Source of the DNA: Candidatus Saccharimonadota bacterium
GTDB lineage: Bacteria; Patescibacteriota; Saccharimonadia; Saccharimonadales; UBA4665
Assembly (NCBI GenBank): GCA_014377525.1
Contig: JACMPL010000017.1
Coordinates: 1 to 64,000 of the forward strand
Direction: 5' to 3'
Length of the DNA: 64,000 bases
Within the stretch, counting starts at the first letter, position 1. Each line of letters starts with the position of its first letter. This document shows, piece after piece, positions 52,472-61,249 of this stretch. The notes beneath the pieces are model-generated. The model worked only from the letters and a program-made list of their open reading frames with translations, was not told the DNA's origin and did no database searches. A program made the position numbers and the translations under genes.

Positions 52472-53601
52472 TGCATCATTTTAAGCATAGGCGTAGCTCC
52501 GCTCCGAACAAATCGGATAACCAGCCACACAGCAAATCCTACAAATATAGCATTTAGAACCGTCGTATAGTTAAGTGTTATGCGCTCCGATATTGCTGCA
52601 ACAGCGTGCGTTTTAGGAATAATCCCAAATACTGCGAAAATCAACTCAGTAAGCCATCCAGCAATAACCATCGTCGCGTAAAAGCTGAGAGCAACAAACA
52701 CCATCATACGAGTACCGTAATATTTTCGATAAATAAGTAGGATTGGGACAATAATTAAATCAGCAAAGATAAATGAGATCACACCGCCAAAGCTAATACC
52801 ATCGTTCCAGAGAACAGCCGCAAGTGGCACATTTCCGATTGAACATACGAAGGTAAAAACAGCAATAATCGGCCCAATGATTGGCCCCCATATCCGCGAT
52901 AATAATGGATGATTGGCGAGAAAAAGTGTACGGAATATCGAACTTGGTACCCATGCCGCGACCGCACCAGCGATTAGCAAACCCCCGATGACATCTTTCC
53001 AAATAGCGACTACTTCCATAACGAATATGTGGCTTATACTCGTTAGCCCTTCGGCTGAACGAAGCCGCTGCCAGACTGATCCTTTGCGCCCGATACTCAT
53101 ATCCATGGCAGCATGGCCTTCCATAGATCCTGTAATGCCGACTTCAGCCTGCGTGAAAGCTGCTTCAAGTATTTTTTTTCGTAAAAACAAGCGCCATAAT
53201 ACTGCCAACATAATAATCATTAACGGACCACCCACGAATTCGGCAAGTGTGAATTGCCAGCCAATTAATATTGCCATGATGACACCGAGCTCGATGACGA
53301 GGTTAGTACTGGCAATTTCAAATACCATTGCTGCAGTGAAATTAGCTCCTTTCAGAAATAACGAACGAGCAATTGCCACAGCAGCGTAGGAACAGGAAGA
53401 GCTAGCCGCACCAAGCCCGCAAGCGATCGCTAACGTTTTCGGACTGGCGTCACCTAGCAGCTTCGCAATTGTCTGCTTGCGCACGATCGCTTGGATGACC
53501 GCCGAAAGTATAAAACCTAATATCAGGGACCAGAGAATCTGCCAGGTCATCATGCCGGCGACGGCAAGAGCATGCTGGCTCGCATTGAGTATGTTTGTCA
53601 C
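52468..53601 (-). CDS. UPF0718/ArsP-like permease
   Basis: 377 residues with eight to ten membrane helices in two halves. The N-terminal half has ACGLGAASSSCSYAAVAIAR, the half-repeat motif of DUF318/UPF0718 permeases, and the C-terminal half has AVFTFVCSIGNVPLAAVLW with FADLIIVPILLIYRKYYG. Some members (ArsP) export organo-arsenicals; others are unknown. The start is GTG 53601, overlapping the TGA of the small upstream gene (GTGA), so translation is coupled. No arsR or arsenate gene lies near, so the substrate is open. Confidence 0.85.
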   Translation of the reverse strand: MTNILNASQHALAVAGMMTWQILWSLILGFILSAVIQAIVRKQTIAKLLGDASPKTLAIACGLGAASSSCSYAAVAIARSLFLKGANFTAAMVFEIASTNLVIELGVIMAILIGWQFTLAEFVGGPLMIIMLAVLWRLFLRKKILEAAFTQAEVGITGSMEGHAAMDMSIGRKGSVWQRLRSAEGLTSISHIFVMEVVAIWKDVIGGLLIAGAVAAWVPSSIFRTLFLANHPLLSRIWGPIIGPIIAVFTFVCSIGNVPLAAVLWNDGISFGGVISFIFADLIIVPILLIYRKYYGTRMMVFVALSFYATMVIAGWLTELIFAVFGIIPKTHAVAAISERITLNYTTVLNAIFVGFAVWLVIRFVRSGATPMLKMMH

Positions 53602-53756
53602 GATTTATTTCCTGGTCGTGCCTCAAATGACAGCCCTGTAATGTCAAGGTTGCAGCTTTTGGTCTCTGCGCACCAGACTTCACATTGCAGTTCGATTACC
53701 CGATCCTTGTAGAGATGTTTCCACTTTGTACATAGATCCACTTGTTTTTCATCCAT
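53598..53756 (-). CDS. 52-aa cysteine-rich protein upstream of permease
   Basis: MDEKQVDLCTKWKHLYKDRV, then a region with Cys at residues 9, 25, 29 and 35 (LQCEVWCAETKSCNLD), ending GLSFEARPGNKS. The four cysteines could bind a soft metal. Its TGA overlaps the permease GTG by four bases. TATAAT on the minus strand (53763-53768) ends six bases before ATG 53756, so the mRNA is probably leaderless. The coupling suggests a metallochaperone or sensor for the permease. The function is inferred only. Confidence 0.62.
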   Translation of the reverse strand: MDEKQVDLCTKWKHLYKDRVIELQCEVWCAETKSCNLDITGLSFEARPGNKS

Positions 53757-54684
53757 GATTCTATTATATCCTTTCGACTCTACTTTGTTATAAACTTCAA
53801 ACCAAGGAAGCTCGTCAGTGCTATCAAGATGTAAATAACGTTACTTTGTATTAATATCAATACTGACGAGTAAGAATCGATAAACACTTGATAGGACAGT
53901 CTTTTACTTTAGTATGGAGTTAGTACTAGCGAATGCTACTTTTGTCGATACGTTAGCGGAATTTATTTTGATATTATTGTGCGCTATTACTCAACCGGAG
54001 GCACTTACAAAAAAGTCTACATTTAGAGCTTACAAAGGATCAATATATAGTCGGGACTTCGCTCATCCAAGTTCGTGGTGGGAAAATTCTTTGCGATAAG
54101 TAACAGTAGAGCACGACCACCGACCATCATCATCGGCCGCTTACCCAGCTAATACAATTTTGCTAGCCCTCAAACACTTGGGTATGAAAAATTAGTTGAG
54201 TTATTTAATCGGAGCAGCTTTAACAATGACTAAGATAATCGTACTGACGCTGCATGTCTCTAAGTATTAAACAGCGTAAGGCTGCCAAATAATAAAATTT
54301 AAAAAGAGGCTATGTCTGTTTCGTTTGTATAATTTAAGTACGCTCGAACATTAAGCGAACTAGTCCTAGACCGGCATGCTCAGCCAAATAAAGCAGACCA
54401 TCATTCGTAGATCTTATTTATTTGTTGCGGACGATAGGCTACTAAAAGCCTAAAATATAGCCATTGGAGTACGGTGAAATGAGGACGCGCATAGGTACTC
54501 ACACTAAGCGCGCCGTAATACTGAAGCACGAATGTATACCACCCCTCCGCATTAGTTAAAGTAAATTAAAATAATAATAAATGAGAACATTTGTATGCGA
54601 TGCCTTAATTGACAAACGTAAGCGAGATTAGTAAAATTACACCAAATACGGAACTTAATAAAGTTAAGAAATGGGGAAATAAAT
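53757..54684. other. 928-base gene-poor stretch
   Basis: It contains the promoter of the Cys-rich gene, a 61-codon open frame at 53914-54099 with poor coding character, and copy B of the GAGGACG repeat. No RNA gene or intact ORF otherwise. The last 60 bases hold the leader of the DUF3494 gene. Confidence 0.45.
54475..54534 (+). repeat. GAGGACG...CCGTAATA repeat, copy B
   Basis: GTGAAATGAGGACGCGC, a 15-20 base interval, then GCGCGCCGTAATACTGAAGC and ACGAATG. GCGC and GCGC flank the interval and can pair. It shares about 30 conserved bases in order with copy A at 50521-50552 and may form the same structure with a longer stem. Confidence 0.4.
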
Positions 54685-55611
54685 ATGAGGTCTATCAAAA
54701 AATACTCACAAATGAGTATGATCAGCCTTTTGCTTGTATTAGGTCAATCTGCAATGGTCAGCGCTGCACCAACCACAATTAATCTGGGTTCATCAGCGCC
54801 ATTTGCAATACTTGCCGGCACTCCTGATGTTACCGATTCAGGTAATACCTCGGTTATTTCAGGCAACGTTGGGTTGAGCCCCGCAACTGGTGCAGGCATG
54901 GGGCTGTTCTGTACACAAGTTACCGGGACAATTTACTCAGTCGACGCTTCGGGTCCACTTCCATGTCGAGTAACAAACGGCCCTTTATTAGTTACAGCCA
55001 AAAACGACTTAACTGCTGCATACATCGATACTGCCGGACGAACCCCAGTGACTACCGTGCCTACTGAGCTCGGCGGAACAACCAAAACTGCAGGTGTTTA
55101 TGATTCAGCCTCGACTGCGTTCGGAATTACTGCAGGAGCAGGTCCACTTGTACTTGATGGACAAGGTAACTCTTCGGCTGTTTTCATCTTCCAGGCGAAT
55201 GCGGCGGCACCTGGACTCACTATTGGGTCTGGTAGTAGCGTATCTCTGATTAATGGAGCCCAGGCCTGTAATGTCTTTTGGCGGGTAGACACAGCGACTA
55301 TCAACACAACTGCTGTCTTCAAAGGCAACATTTTAGCTCTTAACTCAATTTCCGTGGCAAACGGTGCCAGCGTAGAAGGAAGACTCCTGGCCCGTAACGG
55401 TAACGTCACACTGATAAACGACACAATCACTGTGCCTACTTGTGCCGCAACCGCTACTTCAAGCGGTAGCACATCAGTTGTACCCAAACTGCCAAATGCT
55501 GGAATTAGCCCCGAAAGCAATAATAGCTCCTCATGGAGCATTGTAGCTCCAGCCGGATTTTTAGTTGTCTTATTCGGGCTCTACCTAGTTCGAATTAAAC
55601 GAATAAACTAG
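54685..55611 (+). CDS. DUF3494 (ice-binding-like) wall-anchored protein
   Basis: 308 residues. The signal peptide (SMISLLLVLGQSAMVSAA) is followed by a DUF3494/ice-binding-like domain: INLGSSAPFAILAGTPDVTD, SVISGNVGLSPATG, GVYDSASTAFGITAGAGPLV, SSAVFIFQANAAAPGLTIGS, CNVFWRVDTATI and VANGASVEGRLLARNGNVTL. The C-terminus has an LPxTG-like LPNAG, then a membrane helix and VRIKRIN, a sortase sorting signal. So it is probably covalently displayed. In such bacteria the domain likely serves adhesion rather than ice binding. The sortase gene follows at once. Confidence 0.88.
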   Translation: MRSIKKYSQMSMISLLLVLGQSAMVSAAPTTINLGSSAPFAILAGTPDVTDSGNTSVISGNVGLSPATGAGMGLFCTQVTGTIYSVDASGPLPCRVTNGPLLVTAKNDLTAAYIDTAGRTPVTTVPTELGGTTKTAGVYDSASTAFGITAGAGPLVLDGQGNSSAVFIFQANAAAPGLTIGSGSSVSLINGAQACNVFWRVDTATINTTAVFKGNILALNSISVANGASVEGRLLARNGNVTLINDTITVPTCAATATSSGSTSVVPKLPNAGISPESNNSSSWSIVAPAGFLVVLFGLYLVRIKRIN

Positions 55612-55674
55612 CGTAGAAACATTGTAAAGACAGAACAGGTTTGCTGATGCATAGTCTAACTCATCTACTTATTT

Positions 55675-56316
55675 ATGAATGTTTCTAGAAATTCTGATAA
55701 GAAGCTTTTAAGACGGATCGTAGTGTTAGTTCTCCTAGTGGTGGCCGCACTTACTCTATCACTGACCCTTCATGTGTTTTTAAAAAAACCAGCCATGAAC
55801 TCTGGCAGCTCTACACCCGCCCCCACCCAAGTGATCGCACCGTCGAAACAAGCCGAAGTTAACCCTGGACTACCTTTGCGTCTTAAAATTCCAAAGATCG
55901 GCGTTGATGCCGCAATAGATTACTTGGGTACAACGCCACAGGGTGAAATGAGCACTCCCAAGGGGCCCTCTAATGTTGGCTGGTTTAACCTCGGTCCTCG
56001 TCCGGGTGAAAATGGAAATGCTGTTATCAATGGTCATTTTGGTTACAAAAACAATATGCCCGCAGTTTTTGATAATTTACACGCATTACAAAAGGGTGAC
56101 AACCTATACACCATTAACGAAAAGGACGAAACTACTACCTTTGTGGTACGCGAACTACGAACCTACACTCCAAAAGATAACGCAACGGATATATTTCGAT
56201 CAAGCGACGGACAAGCCCACCTAAACCTTATTACCTGCCAGGGAGTTTGGAATCAAGCCCAAAAAAGTTACTCTAACAGACTTGTCGTGTTCACTGATAA
56301 AATATTAAAGCAGTAA
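55675..56316 (+). CDS. sortase
   Basis: 213 residues. An N-terminal membrane anchor (RRIVVLVLLVVAALTLSLTL) and a Pro/Ser linker precede the sortase barrel: RLKIPKIGVDAAIDYLG, GNAVINGHFGYKNNMPAVF (His121), LNLITCQGVWNQAQ (Cys188) and SNRLVVFT (Arg202), the full catalytic triad. The TCQG context and length fit class D/E-like sortases. It cleaves and attaches LPxTG-like proteins, and the DUF3494 protein 63 bases upstream, with LPNAG, is the obvious substrate. Confidence 0.93.
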   Translation: MNVSRNSDKKLLRRIVVLVLLVVAALTLSLTLHVFLKKPAMNSGSSTPAPTQVIAPSKQAEVNPGLPLRLKIPKIGVDAAIDYLGTTPQGEMSTPKGPSNVGWFNLGPRPGENGNAVINGHFGYKNNMPAVFDNLHALQKGDNLYTINEKDETTTFVVRELRTYTPKDNATDIFRSSDGQAHLNLITCQGVWNQAQKSYSNRLVVFTDKILKQ

Positions 56317-56991
56317 TATATGGCGGACAAGGTAACAAGCACCATTCACTTAGTGAGCCGACCTATAATATCGGTTGAGGTATCACTCGCACTCAGTAAA
56401 GTGGTGTTATATACTGAGGTACCAATAAGTGGTTCAAGATTGTAGTAATAATCTGAAACCATCGCTCGATCTATCGTATAAGTGTAATCTGACACCACAC
56501 TACCAGCGGCACGTGTTTACAAACCTCAAACAGAGCAGTCAACAAGACGGAGACAAGTGGCGTGTTGTGTTTGTCGGCGATCGCACGGAACCTATCTAAC
56601 TCAGCGGGGTACTTGGTATGCATCTCAATTATATGGCCGGTTACTCAGCACCTATTACGATCCAACAATGTTTTAGATCACTGATAATACCTACCCAAAA
56701 CACTATTCCAAGTTCGTGACCTTTTAGCGCAATGTCTCGTAATAGCCGTTAGACACTTGGTTGATACCACTTGAATCATCTAACTTTAAAGATTTAATCA
56801 TGGTAACATTTAGAGGCTCTAGAATGACTGTATGGCCGAAGTAGAAGCTATGTCACCAAGCTTTGTAGAATCAATTACTCGGTGGCGAAAGTGTAAGAAA
56901 TTCGCTTTAAAGTAACTGAGACATCCATCAAAGTCTTACATGAATGCGGTTAATATTGCATTTACATTGTTAGATAAGTGGAGGGTAACCT
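56317..56991. other. 675-base gene-poor stretch
   Basis: Two short frames look protein-like. Plus strand 56320-56445 (41 residues, MADKVTSTIHLVSRPIISVE and more) begins four bases after the sortase stop. Minus strand 56471-56623 (50 residues, MHTKYPAELDRFRAIADKHN and more) looks like part of a real domain. Neither has a Shine-Dalgarno or a recognisable family. The rest is stop-rich. Confidence 0.35.
56471..56623 (-). pseudogene. possible remnant of a small gene
   Basis: 50 codons from ATG 56623 to TAG 56471-56473: MHTKYPAELDRFRAIADKHN, then TPLVSVLLTALFEVCKHVPL and VVWCQITLIR. It has good helical amphipathicity in the first half and an abrupt hydrophobic end. There is no ribosome binding site. 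It may be the remaining N-terminal piece of a larger gene. Confidence 0.28.
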
Positions 56992-58260
56992 ATGATGAAA
57001 AAAAGCAACATACATATCGGATCGAAAGTCGCAGCGATATCAGTCTTAGCAGCTGTGCTGGGCTTGGGAGGCATTGGATTCCCGTTAGCCGCAAGTGCTA
57101 TTGCAAACAATAACTCAAGCTCCGTGCATACTTACATGGCGAGCATTCATGAGCTCAATAACACTCATGTCAGTGGAATGGCTAGATTCGTACAAAATGG
57201 CCGCCAGCTGAGCACAACTGTCAATGCTACGGGGCTAGAGCCGGGCGTACATCCAATGCACATCCATGGTAAAAACCAGGCGAAAGCAGAATGCCCAACC
57301 AGCAGCAATGATACCAATGGCGACGGTTTTGTTTCAGTTATTGAAGGTGCGCCTTCCTACGGATTAATTAAACTAAACTTAACATCACCGCAGACCGCTT
57401 TTGGAAAACCGCCCACACCGGCTTTGTTCTATCCTTTTGCCGGCACTCCTAACAACAGCAACTTTCCAAAAGTTGGTAGCGATGGGATATTACACTTTAG
57501 TGCTACGTATACGTTCGACAATAGTAATGACGCAGAAGCAGCACTACAGTCACTAACGCCATTGGGTAATCAAGCGATAGTTATACATGGTGCAACAGCA
57601 CCTCAAGGCGTTGATGCACCTGCATTCGCGGCTTTAGGTAATCCACGACCACAGGGTTATGATCCAACCGCTCGGGCCTACGATGTTTTGCTTCCAGCAG
57701 GTTGCGGTACGCTCAAGGCAACGGCTGCCTCAGATGGTAATCAGGAGCAAGCAGGCGACGATGTAGCAACCACAGTTGCAACGAAGCCTACATCAACTGA
57801 TTCACCGCAGACCTCAACGACCTCAACAAAAGGAGATCAGTTACAAAATCTTTTGAATCCTGATCAGGCAAAGCTACGCATGGGTATCGTTCAGGCGTTA
57901 CAACAAATAAGCCCAACTAATGTTCAGGATGAGAACCTCTCCAGCGCCGTAACGAGCTTCACGGATCGTTCCGACAAGATCTTAGCAAGCTTTAACACGT
58001 CGAGCGCGAAAGCGGTAGCAGTCTACAACACAGCTACAGCAAACAACGCGCAACGTGATGTCGCTCGAAACGAGCTAATTAACGTTTTGGCAAGCGCCAA
58101 GGACAGTGAAATTAACAACTTATACGATTCGCGTAACCAGCTGGTTGACCAGTTAAATCGACAGGGGCTGGTAAATTCACGCAATGCATTTCTAAACAGT
58201 TTTGATACCATAGTTGACCAGTTCGGAAATTCGGTTGAACAAGCCAAAAACCAGCTATAA
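56992..58260 (+). CDS. secreted Cu/Zn-SOD-like (CHRD-like) protein with helical tail
   Basis: 422 residues. The signal peptide ends AASAIA. Residues 45-250 form a beta-rich domain with GVHPMHIHGKNQAKAECP, the H-x-x-H-I-H-G motif of Cu/Zn superoxide dismutases and CHRD domains, and a later IVIHGATAPQGVD and LPAGCGTLK. A Thr/Ser/Gln linker (250-280) and a helical coiled-coil C-terminus (290-422) follow. GGAGGGTAACCT precedes ATG 56992. The copper-site histidines are partly present, but catalytic SOD activity is unproven. It lies upstream of the copper module. Confidence 0.75.
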   Translation: MMKKSNIHIGSKVAAISVLAAVLGLGGIGFPLAASAIANNNSSSVHTYMASIHELNNTHVSGMARFVQNGRQLSTTVNATGLEPGVHPMHIHGKNQAKAECPTSSNDTNGDGFVSVIEGAPSYGLIKLNLTSPQTAFGKPPTPALFYPFAGTPNNSNFPKVGSDGILHFSATYTFDNSNDAEAALQSLTPLGNQAIVIHGATAPQGVDAPAFAALGNPRPQGYDPTARAYDVLLPAGCGTLKATAASDGNQEQAGDDVATTVATKPTSTDSPQTSTTSTKGDQLQNLLNPDQAKLRMGIVQALQQISPTNVQDENLSSAVTSFTDRSDKILASFNTSSAKAVAVYNTATANNAQRDVARNELINVLASAKDSEINNLYDSRNQLVDQLNRQGLVNSRNAFLNSFDTIVDQFGNSVEQAKNQL

Positions 58261-58283
58261 AAAAATACTAATTTAATACTCGG

Positions 58284-58318
58284 AAACAGAAGACCCATTA
58301 CTTATGGGTCTTCTGTTT
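58284..58318 (+). terminator. terminator after the SOD-like gene
   Basis: AAACAGAAGACCCAT (58284-58298), loop TACTT, ATGGGTCTTCTGTTT (58304-58318): a perfect 15-bp stem 23 bases after the stop, T-rich at its end. It can work in both directions. Confidence 0.88.
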
Positions 58319-58383
58319 ATATATAAGTTTAAATAGGATTATTTAGAAAGTACATATCGACCCATCTGGGCTGCCTCCCAAGT

Positions 58384-58650
58384 TTAAGTGGACGCACTGA
58401 ACCGAAAGACTGCAACCTGAGTAAGCAGAGCTGTTGGAGCTAGCGTTGAATCTTCAGTTGCAGCTTTGGCGACGGTGCTACTCATTACAATGATAGATAG
58501 AAGTGCTATGACCAGCATAAAACTTATTGCACCGACTTTATGATGGGTTTGCCAACGATGTAACCTGCATACAGCCAATACACCATAAGCCTTATTCCCA
58601 TTCGATACTACGACTACGCGGTCGAGGCCGCTAGTAGATACCTTTAACAC
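58384..58650 (-). CDS. possible secreted or membrane protein, perhaps truncated
   Basis: 88 residues: a polar N-terminal 40, then a hydrophobic segment AISFMLVIALLSIIVMSSTV with AKAATED, which looks like a signal sequence cleavage site, and about 20 more residues. The same frame continues past TAA 58384-58386 as TWEAAQMGRYVLSK to TAA 58339-58341. So it may be a gene cut by a nonsense codon. No clear start signal. Function unknown. Confidence 0.38.
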   Translation of the reverse strand: MLKVSTSGLDRVVVVSNGNKAYGVLAVCRLHRWQTHHKVGAISFMLVIALLSIIVMSSTVAKAATEDSTLAPTALLTQVAVFRFSAST

Positions 58651-59119
58651 TAAATTTAATGAACTAAATATGTAACTAAGATCGTGCTGCAGACACGAGC
58701 TTAATTAATAGCTGTGGCCATCTAAAATAAAAATATGTCGATGTACCAACGCCTGGAATTTTTTATTGATGTAGGAAAGGATTGTTAATTAGTGTAAATT
58801 TTTTTGAAAAAGACCGAACAAAGGACTGGTTAATCTATTACTGCCCGCAGCCTCATATTGCGCCGCAGCGTAATCAGAAAATAGTTACATAGAAAATAAT
58901 CTTAAAGCTCATTGCTACGATACTTCACTTCGCTTAAATGAGCTGCTTTCATTAGCGCATACTGCACGGTAATGATGCTTATTAATTTCGGTCAACAAAA
59001 ACACTAAACACTTAAACGAATTCCATTAATGATTTGAGTGCGAATACGATTGACAGCTCAGAGGATTGTGTTGATGGATATAAACCATCAAATAGGATCC
59101 GTTTACTGCACTCAACGTT
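58651..59119. other. 469-base stretch before the copper module
   Basis: No gene or RNA gene visible; AT-rich with dense stops. Nothing recognisable until the promoter at 59120. Confidence 0.45.
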
Positions 59120-59148
59120 TTACATAGTACCCCCTAGGGGTATATAAT
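59120..59148 (+). promoter_or_regulatory. copper promoter with CsoR-type operator
   Basis: TTACAT (59120-59125) and TATAAT (59143-59148) with a 17-base spacer. The spacer contains TACCCC-CTA-GGGGTA (59128-59142), an inverted repeat that matches the known CsoR operator pattern of C-runs and G-runs flanked by TA. A bound CsoR would block polymerase, and copper would release it. It lies 122 bases before the copB start. No csoR gene is in the window. Confidence 0.75.
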
Positions 59149-59270
59149 AATAACTATAAAGTAAAAAATCAGAACTATGTAAGCTACCCGACTAAGATTT
59201 TTGATAATCGGTTAAAATCATATACGAAACTGTTAATTCCAGATTGAATAAATAATGTAGGGAGTAAACA

Positions 59271-61247
59271 ATGGATCACACTAAGCATGCTGAGCATAAT
59301 CCAGATATGTTCAAAAAAAAATTTTGGCTAAGCTTTACGTTAACAATCCCGGTACTTATTTATTCCCAAACCGTCCAAGGTTTACTTAACTTCACGGCAC
59401 CCTCGTTCCCCGGTAGCAAATGGATTCCAGCAGTTTTAGGGACGATAATATTCTTGTACGGTGGACTTGTATTCCTAAAAAGCGCAAAAGCTGAATTATC
59501 GGCGCGTTTGCCCGGTATGATGACGCTGATATCACTAGCAATAACTGTGGCTTTCGGCTATAGCATCGCCGTGTCATTTGGTCTTATGGGGATGGATTTT
59601 TGGTGGGAGCTGGCAACGCTAGTTACCATCATGCTACTAGGTCATTGGTTAGAAATGGCCTCAGTCCAAAATGCGCAAGGAGCCCTACATGAGCTCGCAA
59701 AACTACTACCAGATGAGGCAGAATTAGTGCTAAGAAACAGCACGAAGATAGTTGCGGTGACGAGTCTGAAATTAGGTGAACTTATATTAGTTCGACCCGG
59801 CTCAACTATCCCAATGGACGGTGTTGTCATCAAGGGTGAATCTAAGGTCAATGAATCAATGCTCACGGGTGAGTCAAAAGCGGTAGATAAGGCGGTAAAA
59901 TCATTCGTCATTGGCGGGGCAATCAATGGGAGCGGGGCATTAACAGTTAAAATTACAAAGGTCGGTAGCGATACTGCCCTTGCGGGAATCATGAAACTCG
60001 TTACCGATGCCCAGAACAGTAAGTCAAAGACACAGATTGTGGCTGACCGAGCGGCATTTTACTTAACATTCGTTGCTTTAGGTGCAGCCGTAGTAACCGC
60101 TATCGGCTGGACATTCTTTAGTGACCGATCGGTCTCATTTATAATTGAACGAGTCGTAACTGTCTTAGTAATAGCATGTCCGCACGCATTAGGGCTGGCC
60201 GTACCGCTCGTCACAGCTATCTCTACCACACTAGCAGCTAAGAATGGTCTGCTAATTCGGGAACGTACGGCGCTTGAGTCAGCTCGCAATATTGACGTCG
60301 TACTATTCGATAAAACGGGGACACTTACTAAGGGCGAGCAAGGCGTTGTAGACGTTGTTACGATCGGTACTAAAATTAATGACGTACTGGCGCTTGCAGC
60401 TGCGGTTGAGCTTGAATCTGAGCATCCAATCGCAAAGGCAATCGTTAAATTTGCTAAAGGTAAAAAACTTCGACTTGTCACGGCAAAAAAATTCTCAGCA
60501 ATGTCGGGACGCGGCGCAAAAGCTATTATCGGATTCGATACGGTTTATATCGGTGGGCCGAGACTTATCGAAGAACTATCGCTCAAATTACCTTCTAATT
60601 TGGAAACTGCGGTAACCAATGCAAGTGGTGACGGCAAGACAGTAGTCTATGTCGTCAGTTCAAAAAAGGTTGTTGGCGCGATTATGCTTGCCGATGTAAT
60701 TCGTCCTGAATCAAAAGAAGCTGTCTATTCGCTGCAGCGAGCCGGTAAACGGGTAGCTATGCTAACCGGTGACGCCAAGGGCGTAGCGGCTTGGGTATCG
60801 AATGAGCTCGGCATTAAAGAATTCTTTGCTGAGGTCTTACCAGAGAATAAGGCTGATGTTGTCCGAAAGCTGCAAGCCGATGGGAGCAAAGTTGCAATGG
60901 TCGGAGATGGAGTAAACGACGCGCCAGCGCTGACGCAAGCTGATGTCGGCATAGCGATAGGGGCTGGCACTGACGTTGCTATAGAATCAGCCGGAATCGT
61001 ACTTGCTAGTAGTGATCCACGTGGTGTCGCGAAAATCGTTATCCTTTCGAAAGCTACCTACCGCAAAATGATCCAAAACTTAGCTTGGGCAACCGGCTAC
61101 AACGCGCTGGCGATACCATTGGCCGCCGGAGTCACGGCTGGGCTTGGTTTTGTGCTATCGCCTGCGATAGGAGCTGTTCTAATGTCGCTCTCAACCATTG
61201 TGGTAGCCGCTAATGCTCAATTCTTGCGTAAGGTCGACCTAATCTAA
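59271..61247 (+). CDS. copB: CopB-type copper-exporting P-type ATPase
   Basis: 658 residues. A short His-rich N-terminus (MDHTKHAEHNPDMF) replaces a metal-binding domain. The body has six to eight membrane helices, the transport motif CPH (Cys303-Pro-His305 in IACPHALGLAVPLV), phosphorylation Asp347 in DKTGTLTKG, TGES in LTGESKAVDK, and hinge MVGDGVNDAPALTQADVGIA. CPH with a His-rich tail marks the P1B-3 (CopB) group, which exports copper or silver. GTAGGGAGT precedes ATG. It is first of a three-gene operon under the CsoR-type operator. Confidence 0.94.
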   Translation: MDHTKHAEHNPDMFKKKFWLSFTLTIPVLIYSQTVQGLLNFTAPSFPGSKWIPAVLGTIIFLYGGLVFLKSAKAELSARLPGMMTLISLAITVAFGYSIAVSFGLMGMDFWWELATLVTIMLLGHWLEMASVQNAQGALHELAKLLPDEAELVLRNSTKIVAVTSLKLGELILVRPGSTIPMDGVVIKGESKVNESMLTGESKAVDKAVKSFVIGGAINGSGALTVKITKVGSDTALAGIMKLVTDAQNSKSKTQIVADRAAFYLTFVALGAAVVTAIGWTFFSDRSVSFIIERVVTVLVIACPHALGLAVPLVTAISTTLAAKNGLLIRERTALESARNIDVVLFDKTGTLTKGEQGVVDVVTIGTKINDVLALAAAVELESEHPIAKAIVKFAKGKKLRLVTAKKFSAMSGRGAKAIIGFDTVYIGGPRLIEELSLKLPSNLETAVTNASGDGKTVVYVVSSKKVVGAIMLADVIRPESKEAVYSLQRAGKRVAMLTGDAKGVAAWVSNELGIKEFFAEVLPENKADVVRKLQADGSKVAMVGDGVNDAPALTQADVGIAIGAGTDVAIESAGIVLASSDPRGVAKIVILSKATYRKMIQNLAWATGYNALAIPLAAGVTAGLGFVLSPAIGAVLMSLSTIVVAANAQFLRKVDLI

Positions 61248-61249
61248 TA

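Noticed and set aside
53914-54099. 61-codon plus-strand open frame
   Set aside because: Poor coding character after the first 30 codons, no ribosome binding site and no recognisable domain; treated as chance in a gene-poor stretch.
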